Source: Planctomycetota bacterium (lineage in GTDB: Bacteria; Planctomycetota; Planctomycetia; Pirellulales; Pirellulaceae). Taken from it: DNA of 64,000 nucleotides. How positions within the stretch are numbered: the first letter of the stretch is position 1; each line of letters opens with the position of its first letter. The notes below the pieces were generated by a model. That model was not told the DNA's origin, did not search any database, and saw only the letters and a list, made by a program, of their open reading frames with translations. The stretch lies in NCBI GenBank assembly GCA_963204915.1, contig CAUJHS010000061.1:248001-312000 (forward strand), given 5' to 3'. A program made the position numbers and the translations under genes. Shown here piece after piece: positions 46,571 to 56,381 of this stretch.

Positions 46571-48352
46571 ATGAAACTGTCGGACGCCCTCGTGACGACG
46601 CTGCGCGACTGGGGACTGAACTATGTCTTCGGCGTGGGTGGCGCCAACATCGAGCATCTGTACGATGCCGTGCATCGGCTGGGCCAGGGACGGTTCCGTT
46701 CCGTGGGCGCCAAATCGGAAATTGGCGCGGCGTTCATGGCCGACTGCCGTGCCCGCGTGCATCGCACACTGGGGCTATGCTGCGCCACCTCCGGCGGTGG
46801 GATGATGAACTTAGCCGTGGGAGTGGCCGAGGCGTTCGCCGAATCGGTTCCCATGCTCGCCTTGGTAGGCCAGCCGCCCACCCAGTTCGCAGGCCGGGGC
46901 GCCTTCCAAGATTCGTCGGGGATCGGCCGTTCGGTCAATGCCGACATGCTCTTTTCCGCCATTTCCAAGTATTCGGCGAGGCTCAACGAGCCAAGCCAGT
47001 TCTGGCCCTGCCTGGGGTCGGCGGTCGGCGCTGCCCTGAGTGGCCGGCAGGGACCCGCCGCGCTACTGATTCCCCGCGATTTGAACGATTGCGAGGTGGG
47101 ACCGCGTCCCTCTTGGCTGCCGGACCGACTTCAAGACCTGGCCGACGCGCAAAACGTTTCAACGCTGGCCGTCAGCAAGCTGTTCCACGCCATCCGCGAC
47201 GCACGCACTCCGGTGCTGCTAGTGGGCAGTGGCGTGGATCGTTGCAGTAATCCCAAAGCCGTCCGGGAGTTCGCACGCCGTGCGGGAATCCTGGTTGCTA
47301 CAACCTTGTCGAGCAAGAACTCGTTTCCCAATGACGACCCGCTCTACCTGGGCCTTGTGGGCGCGGCCGGCGAACCCTCGGCGCATCGGTTCTTGCAGGA
47401 CGAGGCGGACCTGATCGTGGCCGTAGGAACGGGACTGAATATGATGACCAGCCAGCCCATCCTGCGAGCGCTCCGGCCCGAGCGCCTGGCCGTTGTGAAT
47501 ATCGACCTGGGCGAAGTGTTGCGGATCGTAACTCCGCGGCTATTCGTCGAGGCGGACGCGGGGGTCGTGTTCTCTGAGTTGCTTCAGCTTCTGGTGGGAA
47601 TTCCCGAGTCGCCGCGAAGCTCCCCGCCTGCGTCGGTCTTGCGTTATGCGCCGCAACTTGCTCCTGAACTGTCGCCGGACGAGTTGGGGTCGTCCCATGA
47701 CCCGCGGCGCGGATCGCTGCTGCAAAGCGACGCTCTGGAGATACTCCAACCCTTTCTGCCTTCGTCGGGCCACGTCCTGTTTGACGCCGGCAACTGCGCC
47801 GCGGCGGCCTTGCATTACTTGAGGATCCCTCGGAACGTGAGCACCACCGTCGCTCTAGGAATGGGTGGAATGGGCTACGCGATTGCCGCCGGGGTGGGCG
47901 CTCAACTCGGCTCGCCACGCGGCGCGCGAACCATGGTCTTCTGCGGCGATGGAGCCTTTCTGATGCTTGGCGCCGAAGTCAACACCGCGGTCGAGCACCG
48001 ATTGCCGATCTTGTTCGTCGTCTTCAACAACGGCATGCACGGCATGTGCGTCACCCGGCAACAGCTCTATTTCGAAGGTCGCATCGAAGGCTCGCGGTAC
48101 CCGGCGATCTCCGTCGCCGACATGGCCCGCGGAATGGGCGGACTCGATCGACTCTGGGTGGGTTCCGCAAGCTCCGCCGGTGAACTTCGTGATCGCTTGT
48201 CGGATTATCACGCGCGCGCTGACGGACCTGGCGTGCTTGAGCTTCGTTTGGGGCGAGAGCAAATTCCGCCGTTCACGCCGTTCTTATCCAGCGACGCGCC
48301 AACCTACCTTGTAGAACCGATCCTGAGCGCAACGCCGGATTTGGCTTCCTGA
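46571..48352 (+). CDS. thiamine diphosphate-dependent enzyme (acetolactate synthase-like)
   Basis: 593 residues, 29 bp after the KASIII-like gene with AGGAGA before the ATG. It has the three-domain layout of the POX/AHAS/BFD family. The N-terminal Pyr domain has the activating Glu in GAKSEIGAAFMADC (about residue 50). The middle domain has VLLVGSGVDR. The C-terminal PP domain has the ThDP motif GDGAFLMLGAEVN ... VVFNNGMHGM. It could carry out decarboxylation or carboligation of a 2-oxoacid, giving an acyloin or 2-hydroxyketone. No regulatory-subunit gene is present, which argues against a housekeeping acetolactate synthase. Confidence 0.82.
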   Translation: MKLSDALVTTLRDWGLNYVFGVGGANIEHLYDAVHRLGQGRFRSVGAKSEIGAAFMADCRARVHRTLGLCCATSGGGMMNLAVGVAEAFAESVPMLALVGQPPTQFAGRGAFQDSSGIGRSVNADMLFSAISKYSARLNEPSQFWPCLGSAVGAALSGRQGPAALLIPRDLNDCEVGPRPSWLPDRLQDLADAQNVSTLAVSKLFHAIRDARTPVLLVGSGVDRCSNPKAVREFARRAGILVATTLSSKNSFPNDDPLYLGLVGAAGEPSAHRFLQDEADLIVAVGTGLNMMTSQPILRALRPERLAVVNIDLGEVLRIVTPRLFVEADAGVVFSELLQLLVGIPESPRSSPPASVLRYAPQLAPELSPDELGSSHDPRRGSLLQSDALEILQPFLPSSGHVLFDAGNCAAAALHYLRIPRNVSTTVALGMGGMGYAIAAGVGAQLGSPRGARTMVFCGDGAFLMLGAEVNTAVEHRLPILFVVFNNGMHGMCVTRQQLYFEGRIEGSRYPAISVADMARGMGGLDRLWVGSASSAGELRDRLSDYHARADGPGVLELRLGREQIPPFTPFLSSDAPTYLVEPILSATPDLAS

Positions 48353-48384
48353 ACCGCCCTGCGTTCGAGAAAGCAATTGCCCCC

Positions 48385-50682
48385 ATGAGTGAATCTTTCT
48401 ACGAACGGTATCGCTTTCCCCTGCTCGCGGCGGTCATGTGCCTGGCGCCGTTAATCGCGTGGGGGGCGGTCCAGGCGATGCGCACCAACGCCAACGATGT
48501 GCGTACCTGGCTTCCCCAAGGACTTCCTGAAACCAAGGACTATGCCCGTTTTGGCCGGTATTTTGGGACCGAGGAGTTTGTTGCGGTCAGTTGGGAAGGA
48601 TGCACGATCGACGATCCCCGACTCTCGCAGTTGGCAGACCGACTAACGACGGACACGACCGATCAAGCCAGCGAAACGCCGCTCGTGGCAAGTGTGCTCA
48701 CCGGTCCGCAAGCGCTTAACGAGTTGATGGCCCCGCCGCTCAATCTCGCGCGCGACGAGGCGATCGCCCGCCTGCGCGGGTTCGCGATCGGCCCTGATGG
48801 ACGACACGCGTGCGCCGTGGTTAAGCCGACCGAGCGCGACAAGCAGTACCCGCACGCTCTGTTGGAATCAATCTATCTGGCTGCCCAGCGCTGCGGAGTG
48901 CCGCGTCAGGAAGTACGCCTGGGAGGGCCGCTGGTCACCTCGGTGGCCGTGGACGAAGCAGCGAACGACTCGCTGAATGTACTCGGTCTGGCGTCCGTAG
49001 CGGCGGCGTTCGTCTTTTCCTGGTTTTGTTTTCGCAGCATGCGATTGACGTTTCTGGTGATCGCCGTCGGCGTCTTCGCGGCGGCTGCGGCGCTGGCGGC
49101 CGTGTCGTTTTCCGGCGGTGAGATGAACGCGGTTCTGGTGTCGATGCCCCCCCTGGTGTATGTCGCGACGACGTCCGGCGCCATTCATTGGGCGAATTAC
49201 TATCGCGACGCAGTCGCCGAAGGAGGACCTGCAGGAGCGCCGAGCCGGGCCGTCGCACACGCGCGATTGCCGCTTGCCCTGGCTACGGGCACAACGTCAT
49301 TGGGGCTGCTTTCCCTGTGCGCCAGCGACCTCTTGCCGATCCGGCAGTTTGGGATCTATTCGGCGCTTGGGGTTATGATGTCGCTGGCGTGGCTGTTGCT
49401 CGTTCTGCCGGCGGGTTGCGCCCTTTGGCCGCTTCCTTCGGCTGGCCAGATCGCGCCGCCAGCGCCAGGAAAGATCGCCGCCGTGAATTGGTGGAGTTGG
49501 GGCGAACGCATTACCCGCCGCACCGGTCTGATTACCTTGGCGGCCGTGGCGGCGGCGGGCTTATGCGGTTTCGGTTTGAGCCACGTGAAAACCTCAGTCA
49601 CGGCAGAAGAGTTCTTTGCGGACGAAGCCGAATACCCCCGGAATTGCCGCTGGTTGGAAGAACACCTGGGTGGGATCGTACCGATCGAGCTGGTGCTGCG
49701 CATGGATTCGACGTGCCAGCTGACCATGCTGGAGCGAATGGAGCTGGTCGATCGCGTACAGCAAAGTGTGGGCGCGTTGGATGAGGTGGGCGCGAGCATC
49801 TCGGCGCTCACGTTCGGTCCTGCCCTCCTCAGCGGCTCCGACGGCGGGTGGTCGATCCGGCGCTCCGTGCTCAACCTTCGGCTCGAACGACACCGCGAGC
49901 ACTTGCGGCAGGGCGGTTTCCTCGCCTCGGAGAATGGCGCCGAACTTTGGCGAATCAGCGTGCGGACGAAGTCGTTCCATAACGTCGATCAGCGGTACTT
50001 CATCGACCAGGTCCGCCAACGGGTGCAGCCGGTGTTGGACGCGCAGCGCGAGCAAACCGGCGACAGCGTCTCGGTGATCGTTACGGGCATGGCGCCGTTG
50101 ATTGAGCGTTCCCAACAGTCGCTGTTGGAGGGGTTAATGATCGGGTTAGTGACGGACCTGGTCCTGATCGTCGTCGCAATCGTGGTCCTGATGCGGCATG
50201 GATCGGTAGGACTGGTGTTGCTGGCGACCAGCGTGTTCCCCACCGTGGTCGTGCTCGGCTTGATGGGTTGGATGGGAATCGCGCTGAACATCGGGTCGGT
50301 ACTGGCGCCGAGCGTGGCGCTGGGCGTGACCGTGGACGACGTCATGCACTTTGTGCTCTGGTTCCGTCGCGGGTTGGCGCAAGGGTTGGATCGGCCGCAG
50401 GCCGTCCGGCTGGCGTATCGGGGCTGCGCCCAAGCGATGTACCAGAGTTGGGGAGTCATCGGCGTGGGCTTGAGCATTTTCGCGCTGAGTGACTTTGCTC
50501 CGACGCGCCGCTTCGGACTTTTGATGTTCTCGTTGCTGTCGGTTGGACTGATCGTCAACCTGGTTTTGCTGCCTGCACTGCTCGCCGGCCCCCTAGGTGG
50601 GTGGTTCGCCCGCAGTCTCGCCACGTCCAACGGCGGCCAGGGGCGCTCGCTCGTCGAAGCACGCCCTCAACTGCTTGTTTGA
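48385..50682 (+). CDS. MMPL/RND-superfamily exporter
   Basis: 765 residues with the duplicated six-helix layout of MMPL/SSD transporters. TM1 is near residues 10-30, followed by a large periplasmic loop. A group of five helices comes next (LGLASVAAAFVFSWFCF, LVIAVGVFAAAAALAAV and onward), then a second half with another loop and five helices (IGLVTDLVLIVVAIVVLM ... LIVNLVLLPALLAGPL). The polar residues typical of TM4/TM10 proton relay lie in VALGVTVDDVMHFVLW. It is the last gene of the operon, 32 bp after the ThDP gene, and probably exports the product, likely hydrophobic. It could equally be a lipid transporter to the outer membrane. Confidence 0.82.
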   Translation: MSESFYERYRFPLLAAVMCLAPLIAWGAVQAMRTNANDVRTWLPQGLPETKDYARFGRYFGTEEFVAVSWEGCTIDDPRLSQLADRLTTDTTDQASETPLVASVLTGPQALNELMAPPLNLARDEAIARLRGFAIGPDGRHACAVVKPTERDKQYPHALLESIYLAAQRCGVPRQEVRLGGPLVTSVAVDEAANDSLNVLGLASVAAAFVFSWFCFRSMRLTFLVIAVGVFAAAAALAAVSFSGGEMNAVLVSMPPLVYVATTSGAIHWANYYRDAVAEGGPAGAPSRAVAHARLPLALATGTTSLGLLSLCASDLLPIRQFGIYSALGVMMSLAWLLLVLPAGCALWPLPSAGQIAPPAPGKIAAVNWWSWGERITRRTGLITLAAVAAAGLCGFGLSHVKTSVTAEEFFADEAEYPRNCRWLEEHLGGIVPIELVLRMDSTCQLTMLERMELVDRVQQSVGALDEVGASISALTFGPALLSGSDGGWSIRRSVLNLRLERHREHLRQGGFLASENGAELWRISVRTKSFHNVDQRYFIDQVRQRVQPVLDAQREQTGDSVSVIVTGMAPLIERSQQSLLEGLMIGLVTDLVLIVVAIVVLMRHGSVGLVLLATSVFPTVVVLGLMGWMGIALNIGSVLAPSVALGVTVDDVMHFVLWFRRGLAQGLDRPQAVRLAYRGCAQAMYQSWGVIGVGLSIFALSDFAPTRRFGLLMFSLLSVGLIVNLVLLPALLAGPLGGWFARSLATSNGGQGRSLVEARPQLLV

Positions 50683-50959
50683 TTTTGCCGCGATTCGTGG
50701 GGCGATCTTCCTCTTGGGCCAAGCCATTCACATTTTTTTTGCGCTTTGTGAGACGAATCGCCGACTTCGTCGCATTGTGTGGTGAGGAAGCTACTCCCGC
50801 TCGCCGTTTTCCTCGCCTTCAGTCTCCGTACGCTCCTGGGGGGCGAGGATTTCGACAAACTCCAGCCGGGCGATGAGACCGAGATCCACCGCGTCGCCAC
50901 CAGCGCTGGCCGGCTTATCGATACGAACTTCGACGGCCGGATCGACGATGGCTCCGGGG
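50683..50959. other. short gap after MMPL gene
   Basis: No gene supported. The sequence between the MMPL stop and the ECF relic gives open frames on both strands but none with recognisable content. Confidence 0.4.
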
Positions 50960-51214
50960 ATCTTCGGCGGCAAACCGGGTGAGGGCTGCATCCAGGGCGA
51001 GCAATTGTTCGTCGCCCGCCTCGCGATCGGCCGCAACGTCGGGTAGTTCGACGCGATGAAGGTGGCCGCCGTGCTTGACCGTCCGCTTGCGACGGGCGGC
51101 TTCCACCAGAATTCGCCGCATGGCCTCCGCTGCGGCTGCAAAAAAACGCCCACGATTCTCCCAACTCGCGGCGTTGGCTGGTTCGATCTGCCGCAGGTAC
51201 GCTTCGTGGAGGAC
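50960..51214 (-). pseudogene. ECF sigma factor fragment
   Basis: One minus-strand frame reads VLHEAYLRQIEPANAASWEN, RGRFFAAAAEAMRRILVEAA and RRKRTVKHGGHLHRVELPD, ending LALDAALTRFAAEDP. That is region 2 and the linker of a planctomycete-type ECF sigma factor. The N-terminal start, region 4 and the helix-turn-helix are missing. It differs from the intact ECF at 58347 (RKRTVKHGG against GKGATKRGG), so it comes from another ECF/kinase locus. Confidence 0.7.
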
Positions 51215-51226
51215 CTTCGATGGCGG

Positions 51227-51403
51227 TTACAGGAGTGGCTCCGCTTCTTCGTATTTCGCCTGTCCCAGCAGTGCGCCGCCCAGCAAGGATTGAGCATTGT
51301 GGTAAAACCAGGTGTTCGGCAGCCTGGCCTCGCGGATCTGCCAGTACTCGCGGGCCAGCGGATCGGCATGCGGAAAGATGCAGCGAAGCAGTGCCTCAGC
51401 GTT
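51227..51403 (-). pseudogene. TPR kinase C-terminal fragment
   Basis: The frame ending at TAA 51227-51229 reads NAEALLRCIFPHADPLAREY, then WQIREARLPNTWFYHNAQSL and LGGALLGQAKYEEAEPLL. This is the tetratricopeptide tail found at the C-terminus of planctomycete Ser/Thr kinases. It begins right where the intact kinase gene stops (51402) and is followed by the ECF fragment, so it is a leftover of a different kinase. Confidence 0.65.
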
Positions 51404-54400
51404 ACTCCAGCATCGCCGCCGCTTCGGCGGCGAGCAGTTCCAGCGTCAGGCGGCGATTCCACGGCAGCGGCGCCCTGTCAACGGCTGCGCCGCTGAGGGC
51501 TTGCTCACTGTAGGCCGCTGCTTTGGCGAACCACATCCCGGCCTCTTCGCGACGGCCGAGCGAGTCGTTAGCCATGGCGAGAAAAAACCAGACGTACGGC
51601 GGATCGAGCCGATCGCCTGATGGTGCGGCCGCGGCGGACTTGGTTAGCGATTCCAGCGCTTCCGCGAACTTCCCCGCGCGGAAGAGTGAGGCGCCCAGAG
51701 CCAGCAGGGCGCCCGCATCGGACTCGCGCGCCTCGACCTCGCGTCGGGCCATGGCAATCACCGGGACGTAGTCGTCCACGGCGCCCGGCGCCAAGGAGCA
51801 CGACCATGCAGTGAAGTGCAGTTCGTCCACATTCGGGCTTTGTCCGAAGCGCCGTAACATTTCGGCACAGGCGGCGCGATAGCCATCCCGGTTCCCATTG
51901 CCGAGCCGGCACAAGGCGAGCTGGTAAAATGGATACCATCCCGGCTCGGCCGACCGGCTCAAGTTCGCCTCGAGGAGCACGCTCGCTTCCTGGAGGAGTT
52001 CCCTGGCGCGCTGCCGGCAGAGCGTTGCCGCCTGTGGTTCATCCGTTTCGGCCAGCCGCGCCGTGCGACCCAGCATGGCTGCGGCCCGGAAATAATCATC
52101 GAGTTTCGTCAACGTCCGCGGGATCGCGGCGCCCACCCTTGCCGCTTCGGCGTTTCGTCCCTCCAGCTCAAGGATTTCCATGAGCAGCAAACGCACCAGG
52201 AGAAGTTCGTGCTTCAGAGTCGGATCGCTAGGATTGTCGAGCAGGTCTTGTTCCGCGGCATCCACAACGGACTGGCATTTGGCCGCCGCCTCGGCGAAAC
52301 GCTTCTGCCTGATCAGCATCCGCGCCAATCGGTCGAGCGCATTCCCTCGCTGCCCTATCCCGTGAAATCCCAATTCATCCAGCGTTTGTCGATAGAGGCT
52401 TTCGGCCGCGTCAAGTCTTCCCGTCGACTCCAAATAGTCTGCCAGTTCGTTGCGGTAGTAGGCCCGCATGGCCTGGTCATCGGGAAGGTTCCCAAACAGA
52501 CGCATGACTTCTTCGCATGCTAGAATCACGCCTCGCAATACTTCCTCCGCCTCGGCATGGCGACCCCATTGACGTAAGCAATACGCCCAACTGGAATTGG
52601 CCCATGCCAGCAACCGTCTCGTTTCGCGGTCTGTCGGCGCTGCTTCCAGAACTGACTGCAGAATCACCTCAGCCGCGTGGAACGTTTGCTCCGCCACTTG
52701 CGGGTGTTCTGTCGCCTGAAGAAGAAAGAGTCGCACGTGGATTGAGGCGAGTCGCCGCCGATATGCCAGGTCATCAGGATGCCGATGAACCAGCGCTTCG
52801 CACTTCCGCAAATCCTCGCGAAGTCGCTCCTCCTTCTGCGAATTCGTCAGCTTCTTGCGCCCCAATCGTTCCTGGACGTCCAACAAATCGTCCTGTAGCG
52901 CGAGTAACGCCAACTTGTGTTCGTCGACATCGGGCTCAATATTTGCCAGCGCCGTGCGCAGCGAAATCGCACGCAACAGGTAGGGCTCGGCTGACTTGGC
53001 GGACCACGCCCGATGGAATTCAAAGTATGCGAGCGTCTGGTACGTCACGGCAAGTTCGGTGGTGCATGCCGGGTCGTCGGGGTTTTCCTTGCTCAGTTCG
53101 TCGAGGATCAAGCACGATTGTTCGTAGGCGGGTCGAACTTCATCCCACTGTCCCAGGAGGTAATGAAGGTTGGCGATTTTGCTCCAGGCCCGCGCGCTGC
53201 TCAGCCGCAAATTGGAGTCACCAGCTTGCTGTTCCAGGAGACGCGCATAAAATTCGATGGCGTCCTGGAGCAGTTCGCGTCGCACAGGCTCGAAGGTGGG
53301 GATGGCGGCGAGCCGTTCATCCGCGACGCGCAATAACATGCGATCGACCGCCTCGCTCGCGGTCCGCAGGTTGGCTTCCGCCCGTTGCCGCTCAGCCTGT
53401 GCAAGGGTCGAGGCTTGTGTCGCCCTGAGCGTCTGCCAGAGGCTCATGGCTGTCGCCGCCACAAGCACGGCTGCCAAAACACCCGCAGTCGCCAGGGCAG
53501 TGCGATGCCGTCGAGCCAATTTTCGCAGCCAGTAAATCGCTGATGGCGGCAACGCCTCGACCGGCTCGTCGCTGAGATACCGCTGCACGTCGGCGGCGAA
53601 GGCGCCGGGGGATTCGTAGCGCCGGTTGCGATCCTTCTCCAGGGATTTCATCACGATCCAGTCCAGTTCGCCTCGCAGTTGATCGGTGATCTTTCGCTGG
53701 TCGATCCCGCGGCGGTCGGCAATCGTCGATCGGGCCTGTGCATCCAGCGTGGTGACTCGCGCACTGGGCCGCGGAGGCTCCTGTTCGCGGATGACCCGAC
53801 GCAGCTCATCAAAGCCGACGTTGGCCAGGGAATCTTTCGCGAAGGGAGTAGTCCCGGTCAGCAGTTCATAGAGCAGTACCCCCAGCGAGTACACATCGCT
53901 GCGCGTATCGACGTCGATCCCGTTCAGCTGCGCCTGTTCCGGGCTCATGTACAAGGGCGTCCCTAGCAACTGCTGGTAGCCGGTAAATAAGGTGCGGTCG
54001 GTCAGCGGCTGGCTCAGCGCCTTGGCGATCCCGAAGTCGATCACCTTGATCACGGCCTTGTCGTCATGCATCGTGACCATGACGTTGGACGGCTTCAAGT
54101 CGCGGTGGATGATCCCTTTCTGATGAGCGTGCTGGATGGCCCGGCAGATATCGATGAACAATTTCAACCGCTCATCGTTCGTCAGCCGGACTTCGTCGCA
54201 GTATTCGGTGATCGGAATCCCGCGAACGAGTTCCATCGCGAAATACGGTCGGCCCTCAGGAGTTGTGCCGCCGTCCAGAATGCGGGCAATATGCGGGTGA
54301 TCCATCATCGCCAGCGCCTGGCGTTCCGCCTCGAAACGAGCGATCACCTCCCGGCTGTCCATGCCCGGCTTGATGATGTTGAGGGCCACCCGCCGCCGAA

Positions 54401-54746
54401 CAGGCGCCGTCTGCTCGGCCATATAGACGGTGCCAAAGCCCCCCTCGCCGATCTGCTCCAGCAGTCGATAAGGACCGATCTGCGGGTGCTGATGACCTTC
54501 GCGGGCGTCAACAATGGCTGTGGGGGCTACCGTCTGTTCCGGCCCGAACGCAGCTTCCACGGCATCCAGCGGACTCGTTCTCTCACCGAGTTGAGCAGCC
54601 AGTAGACGCTCGATCTCGCGACGCAGGTCCAGGTCGGATCCGCAAGCCTCGTCCAGATAGGCTTCGCGTGCCGTCGGATCATTCAACCCGAGAGCCTTCG
54701 TGAAGATCGGTCTGGCGGATTGCTTTGTTGAGTGAACGGGTGACAT
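51402..54746 (-). CDS. Ser/Thr protein kinase-like protein with TPR region; ATP-binding Lys replaced
   Basis: 1114 residues; start at 54746 (MSPVHSTKQSAR), supported by the duplicated head at 56561-56608. The kinase domain (about residues 90-370) has the Gly loop IGEGGFGTV, HRDLKPSN, DFGIAKAL and GTPLYMSPEQA. The VALK lysine is changed: RVALNIIKPGMDS, with Asn123 encoded by AAC where AAG would give Lys. A transmembrane helix follows (TALATAGVLAAVLVAATAM, about 430), then a roughly 670-residue TPR-like region outside the membrane. It may be a pseudokinase or use another Lys. It probably once formed one signalling module with the ECF sigma at 58347 and the HAF proteins. Confidence 0.85.
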   Translation of the reverse strand: MSPVHSTKQSARPIFTKALGLNDPTAREAYLDEACGSDLDLRREIERLLAAQLGERTSPLDAVEAAFGPEQTVAPTAIVDAREGHQHPQIGPYRLLEQIGEGGFGTVYMAEQTAPVRRRVALNIIKPGMDSREVIARFEAERQALAMMDHPHIARILDGGTTPEGRPYFAMELVRGIPITEYCDEVRLTNDERLKLFIDICRAIQHAHQKGIIHRDLKPSNVMVTMHDDKAVIKVIDFGIAKALSQPLTDRTLFTGYQQLLGTPLYMSPEQAQLNGIDVDTRSDVYSLGVLLYELLTGTTPFAKDSLANVGFDELRRVIREQEPPRPSARVTTLDAQARSTIADRRGIDQRKITDQLRGELDWIVMKSLEKDRNRRYESPGAFAADVQRYLSDEPVEALPPSAIYWLRKLARRHRTALATAGVLAAVLVAATAMSLWQTLRATQASTLAQAERQRAEANLRTASEAVDRMLLRVADERLAAIPTFEPVRRELLQDAIEFYARLLEQQAGDSNLRLSSARAWSKIANLHYLLGQWDEVRPAYEQSCLILDELSKENPDDPACTTELAVTYQTLAYFEFHRAWSAKSAEPYLLRAISLRTALANIEPDVDEHKLALLALQDDLLDVQERLGRKKLTNSQKEERLREDLRKCEALVHRHPDDLAYRRRLASIHVRLFLLQATEHPQVAEQTFHAAEVILQSVLEAAPTDRETRRLLAWANSSWAYCLRQWGRHAEAEEVLRGVILACEEVMRLFGNLPDDQAMRAYYRNELADYLESTGRLDAAESLYRQTLDELGFHGIGQRGNALDRLARMLIRQKRFAEAAAKCQSVVDAAEQDLLDNPSDPTLKHELLLVRLLLMEILELEGRNAEAARVGAAIPRTLTKLDDYFRAAAMLGRTARLAETDEPQAATLCRQRARELLQEASVLLEANLSRSAEPGWYPFYQLALCRLGNGNRDGYRAACAEMLRRFGQSPNVDELHFTAWSCSLAPGAVDDYVPVIAMARREVEARESDAGALLALGASLFRAGKFAEALESLTKSAAAAPSGDRLDPPYVWFFLAMANDSLGRREEAGMWFAKAAAYSEQALSGAAVDRAPLPWNRRLTLELLAAEAAAMLE

Positions 54747-55058
54747 CAGAGACTCGATCGAAGGAAAAGGTCTCCAAGTAGTGAGCGGTCGCACGGGACC
54801 GATGCGTTATTGCCTGGTCATTCGACACTTTGCCTCACTTACAACCGAACAGTTCGTCCAAGTCGGTCGAGCGTGCCGGCCTGCCGAAACTGCTAAGAAT
54901 CCCTAACATAGCGCTCTGCGAACGGCCATTTCTCCGGGGAAAATGCCGGTCTGTTTTTATCTCTAAGTTACTGCGGCTTCGCATGGTAGACTGGTGATTC
55001 TACCATGCGCGCCCCAGTCCAGTGATTGAGCGAGACGTTACTGACGGCACAGTCAACG
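54747..55058. other. gap between kinase and HAF-repeat gene
   Basis: About 310 bp. It contains the inverted repeat at 54980-55009 (terminator candidate) and the kinase 5' region; no gene. Confidence 0.4.
54980..55009 (-). terminator. hairpin downstream of HAF-repeat gene
   Basis: A perfect 11-bp inverted repeat (CGCATGGTAGA / TCTACCATGCG) with an 8-nt loop, 50 bp after the stop at 55059. No clear T-run follows. Confidence 0.45.
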
Positions 55059-56198
55059 TTACGGTGCCGGAACGGGGACGAGCGTCGCCCCTTTGTTCCC
55101 GGAAGTCGCTCCCAATGCTGGAAAGGTAGTGACAGGGTCACGATTCGTAATCGTGTACACAAAAAGCAATTGGCCTGCAGCGATGGTGCTGTCAGGATCA
55201 GAAGGATCCAATAGCTCCTTAACGGTTAGTGCCCCGTAATTGCGATGATAGAGTTTCGAACTCCCCGCAAAGTCCTTCGACTCGTTAAGATCCCGCGACT
55301 GTAGATCTGGAAACAGCTCGAGCGCAGCGTCATAAACAAATGCCTGATTCGAGGTCTTATTCCCCTTGGATGTCACAATCGCGTGGCCGCAAAAAGCCCC
55401 CGCTTCATTCATTGCCCGTGGCGACACTCCTTTGACGATTTCCACAGAACCATCCCACGTCATGCGATATGCATCTCCATTACCAATATCCCCGGCTACG
55501 GTCCGGGCGTTATTGATTCTCGGAAGTGCTGCTTTGACGGTTGAGATACCTAAGTCCCACGGCTCCTCGATTCCCCAGGCTGGGTCAAAATTGTAAATGT
55601 AGTGCCCAAATGAACCGTCCGCTCGTCGATATCGAACCGCGATATCTCCCCAGTCATTGACGTAGGTCGCACGAGAATAGCTGGTTAGGTCGCTGTCAGG
55701 AATTGCATAGAGTCTCGGTGGAAGCTCATTCAGGTCGATCATCACCGCCTGGATGAATTCCGGTGAGCCCAAGGACGATGTATCATCGGGACCGATATGT
55801 CCCGCGATTTGGCCGAGTTCGTTAATGGCGCTGGCGTTGTGAATTTCCCAGCCAGCCGGAATCCCGGCAACGATTAGATTGAGATCGAACCCGCTTTCAG
55901 GGTCGACGTTCGGGTCATACAGGAAGGCTCTAGCCGTGTCGGTACGGCCATCCCCATCCCGATCGTATTCAAACTGTCCGACCGTCTGACCAGCGCTGTT
56001 CGTATCGCCGATTTCTCTAATATAATTGGCCCCTTGAATCGTCCAGAACTGAACCTGATAGCGAACAGGCGGAAGTGTCGAGCCTCCACCCCCGCCTCCC
56101 GGCTTCCCCTTGCCGTGGGCCAGCGCCGTGGTTGCCAGCGAGGTACTCAGCCCCAGCGCGACGATCGTCGTCAGCAGCAGGTTGCAGGTTCGTAACAT
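55059..56198 (-). CDS. secreted HAF-repeat protein, copy B
   Basis: 379 residues from ATG 56198, with GGAAGAA upstream. A Sec signal peptide is clear (LLLTTIVALGLSTSLATTALA), followed by a Gly-rich linker and a repeat region with short motifs of HAF type (AINELGQIAGHIG, YVNDWGDIAVRY, RINNARTVAGDIG, AMNEAGAFCGHAI). These motifs are known from extracellular proteins of unknown function. It is a close paralogue of the gene at 57012. Its 5' flank, including a fragment of the ECF sigma gene, is duplicated too. It probably belongs to the signal chain of the neighbouring ECF sigma and kinase. Confidence 0.75.
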   Translation of the reverse strand: MLRTCNLLLTTIVALGLSTSLATTALAHGKGKPGGGGGGSTLPPVRYQVQFWTIQGANYIREIGDTNSAGQTVGQFEYDRDGDGRTDTARAFLYDPNVDPESGFDLNLIVAGIPAGWEIHNASAINELGQIAGHIGPDDTSSLGSPEFIQAVMIDLNELPPRLYAIPDSDLTSYSRATYVNDWGDIAVRYRRADGSFGHYIYNFDPAWGIEEPWDLGISTVKAALPRINNARTVAGDIGNGDAYRMTWDGSVEIVKGVSPRAMNEAGAFCGHAIVTSKGNKTSNQAFVYDAALELFPDLQSRDLNESKDFAGSSKLYHRNYGALTVKELLDPSDPDSTIAAGQLLFVYTITNRDPVTTFPALGATSGNKGATLVPVPAP

Positions 56199-56381
56199 CC
56201 GTTGTTCTTCCGGTGATTGGTTGGGTATCGCGGAGTAGATGACCGAGGCAAGCCGAGCCCGCGAACCGTGCTTTCGGATGCCTTCCACTTGGGCGCCCGA
56301 CCGCCTGAACCGCTCAGACCGGGGGACCCGCTGTAAAAACATGCAAGAAACGGCCGGCAACCGTCCGGAGAATTCCGAAAA

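Noticed and set aside
50779-50982. A short plus-strand frame with a signal-like N-terminus after the MMPL gene
   Set aside because: It overlaps the antisense ECF fragment, is only 67 codons and has no clear ribosome binding site.
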